45,101 nucleotides of DNA from an uncultured Lachnospiraceae bacterium (GTDB lineage Bacteria; Bacillota; Clostridia; Lachnospirales; Lachnospiraceae): contig CAMNXA010000025.1 in assembly GCA_946566685.1 (NCBI GenBank), positions 1 through 45,101 on the forward strand. Reading direction: 5' to 3'. Below, one piece after another: positions 45,063 through 45,101 of this stretch. The translations under genes and the position numbers were made by a program. Under the pieces are notes generated by a model. The model made no database searches. It saw nothing but the letters and a program-made list of their open reading frames with translations, and was not told where the DNA came from. Each line of letters opens with the position of its first letter. Within the stretch, counting starts at the first letter, position 1.

Positions 45063-45101
45063 ATGGGAAAGGACATAAAAGGAAAGGAGCTTGGCGTTGG
45101 A
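45063..45101 (+). CDS. int: Site-specific tyrosine integrase, first 13 codons only
   Basis: ATG 45063 follows AAAGGAGC. The visible MGKDIKGKELGVG matches the start of Tn916-like tyrosine integrases in Clostridia, whose N-terminal arm-binding domain begins this way. The call rests on this short segment plus the xis gene upstream. The catalytic part lies beyond the window. Confidence 0.75.
   Translation, partial: MGKDIKGKELGVG

Overview
The window looks like chromosome from an anaerobic, Gram-positive Clostridia species, probably Lachnospiraceae. This is an inference from three things: a fairly G+C-rich housekeeping backbone with strong Shine-Dalgarno sites and intrinsic terminators; the Firmicutes gene order priA-def-fmt-(yugP)-rsmB-rlmN-PP2C-PASTA kinase-rsgA; and a siroheme/corrinoid-type tetrapyrrole operon starting from glutamyl-tRNA. 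MurE carries the DNPR specificity motif of meso-diaminopimelate ligases.

Region 1 (1-15.96 kb) is a run of plus-strand core genes: the 3' end of secF or secDF, recJ, a PfkB-family sugar-phosphate kinase, murE, priA, peptide deformylase, fmt, a YugP-type membrane zinc peptidase, rsmB, rlmN, a PP2C phosphatase, a PASTA Ser/Thr kinase and rsgA. They are tightly packed and split by clear intrinsic terminators near 0.3, 3.2 and 15.9 kb. A five-copy 19-bp tandem repeat lies between rsmB and rlmN.

Region 2 (16.1-25.6 kb) is a siroheme region. It opens with an unusual 861-residue fusion protein: CoA-disulfide-reductase-like flavoprotein, rhodanese, siroheme sulfite/nitrite-reductase-like domain and 2[4Fe-4S] ferredoxin. 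Next come hemA, a precorrin-2 dehydrogenase/ferrochelatase, hemC, a cobA-hemD fusion, hemB and hemL. Together these genes can make uroporphyrinogen III and then siroheme, which the fusion protein appears to bind.

Region 3 (25.6-35.6 kb) is accessory: a membrane GGDEF protein, a membrane-anchored alpha/beta hydrolase, a small frameshifted gene, then an OmpR-type response regulator, sensor kinase, ABC ATPase, FtsX-like permease and secreted serine hydrolase. The last five look like one cell-envelope stress or antimicrobial-peptide response module with its own promoters and candidate operators.

Region 4 (35.6-45.1 kb) is A+T-rich and looks like a compact integrative element. Its left part has a truncated reading frame and 11-bp direct repeats resembling integrase arm sites. 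Its right part has a Tn916-type excisionase and the first codons of an integrase. Between them are a type III toxin-antitoxin locus (repeat RNA, terminator, ToxN/AbiQ-type RNase), a DinD remnant, a SEFIR/TIR protein, a complete type III restriction-modification pair, an unrecognised gene, and a non-coding stretch with two 18-bp perfect palindromes in a 36-bp repeat. A 34-bp repeat carrying an extended -10 promoter sits at both ends of this island. The island appears to be a small defence-carrying element; its far end lies outside the window. No tRNA, rRNA or CRISPR array was recognised.
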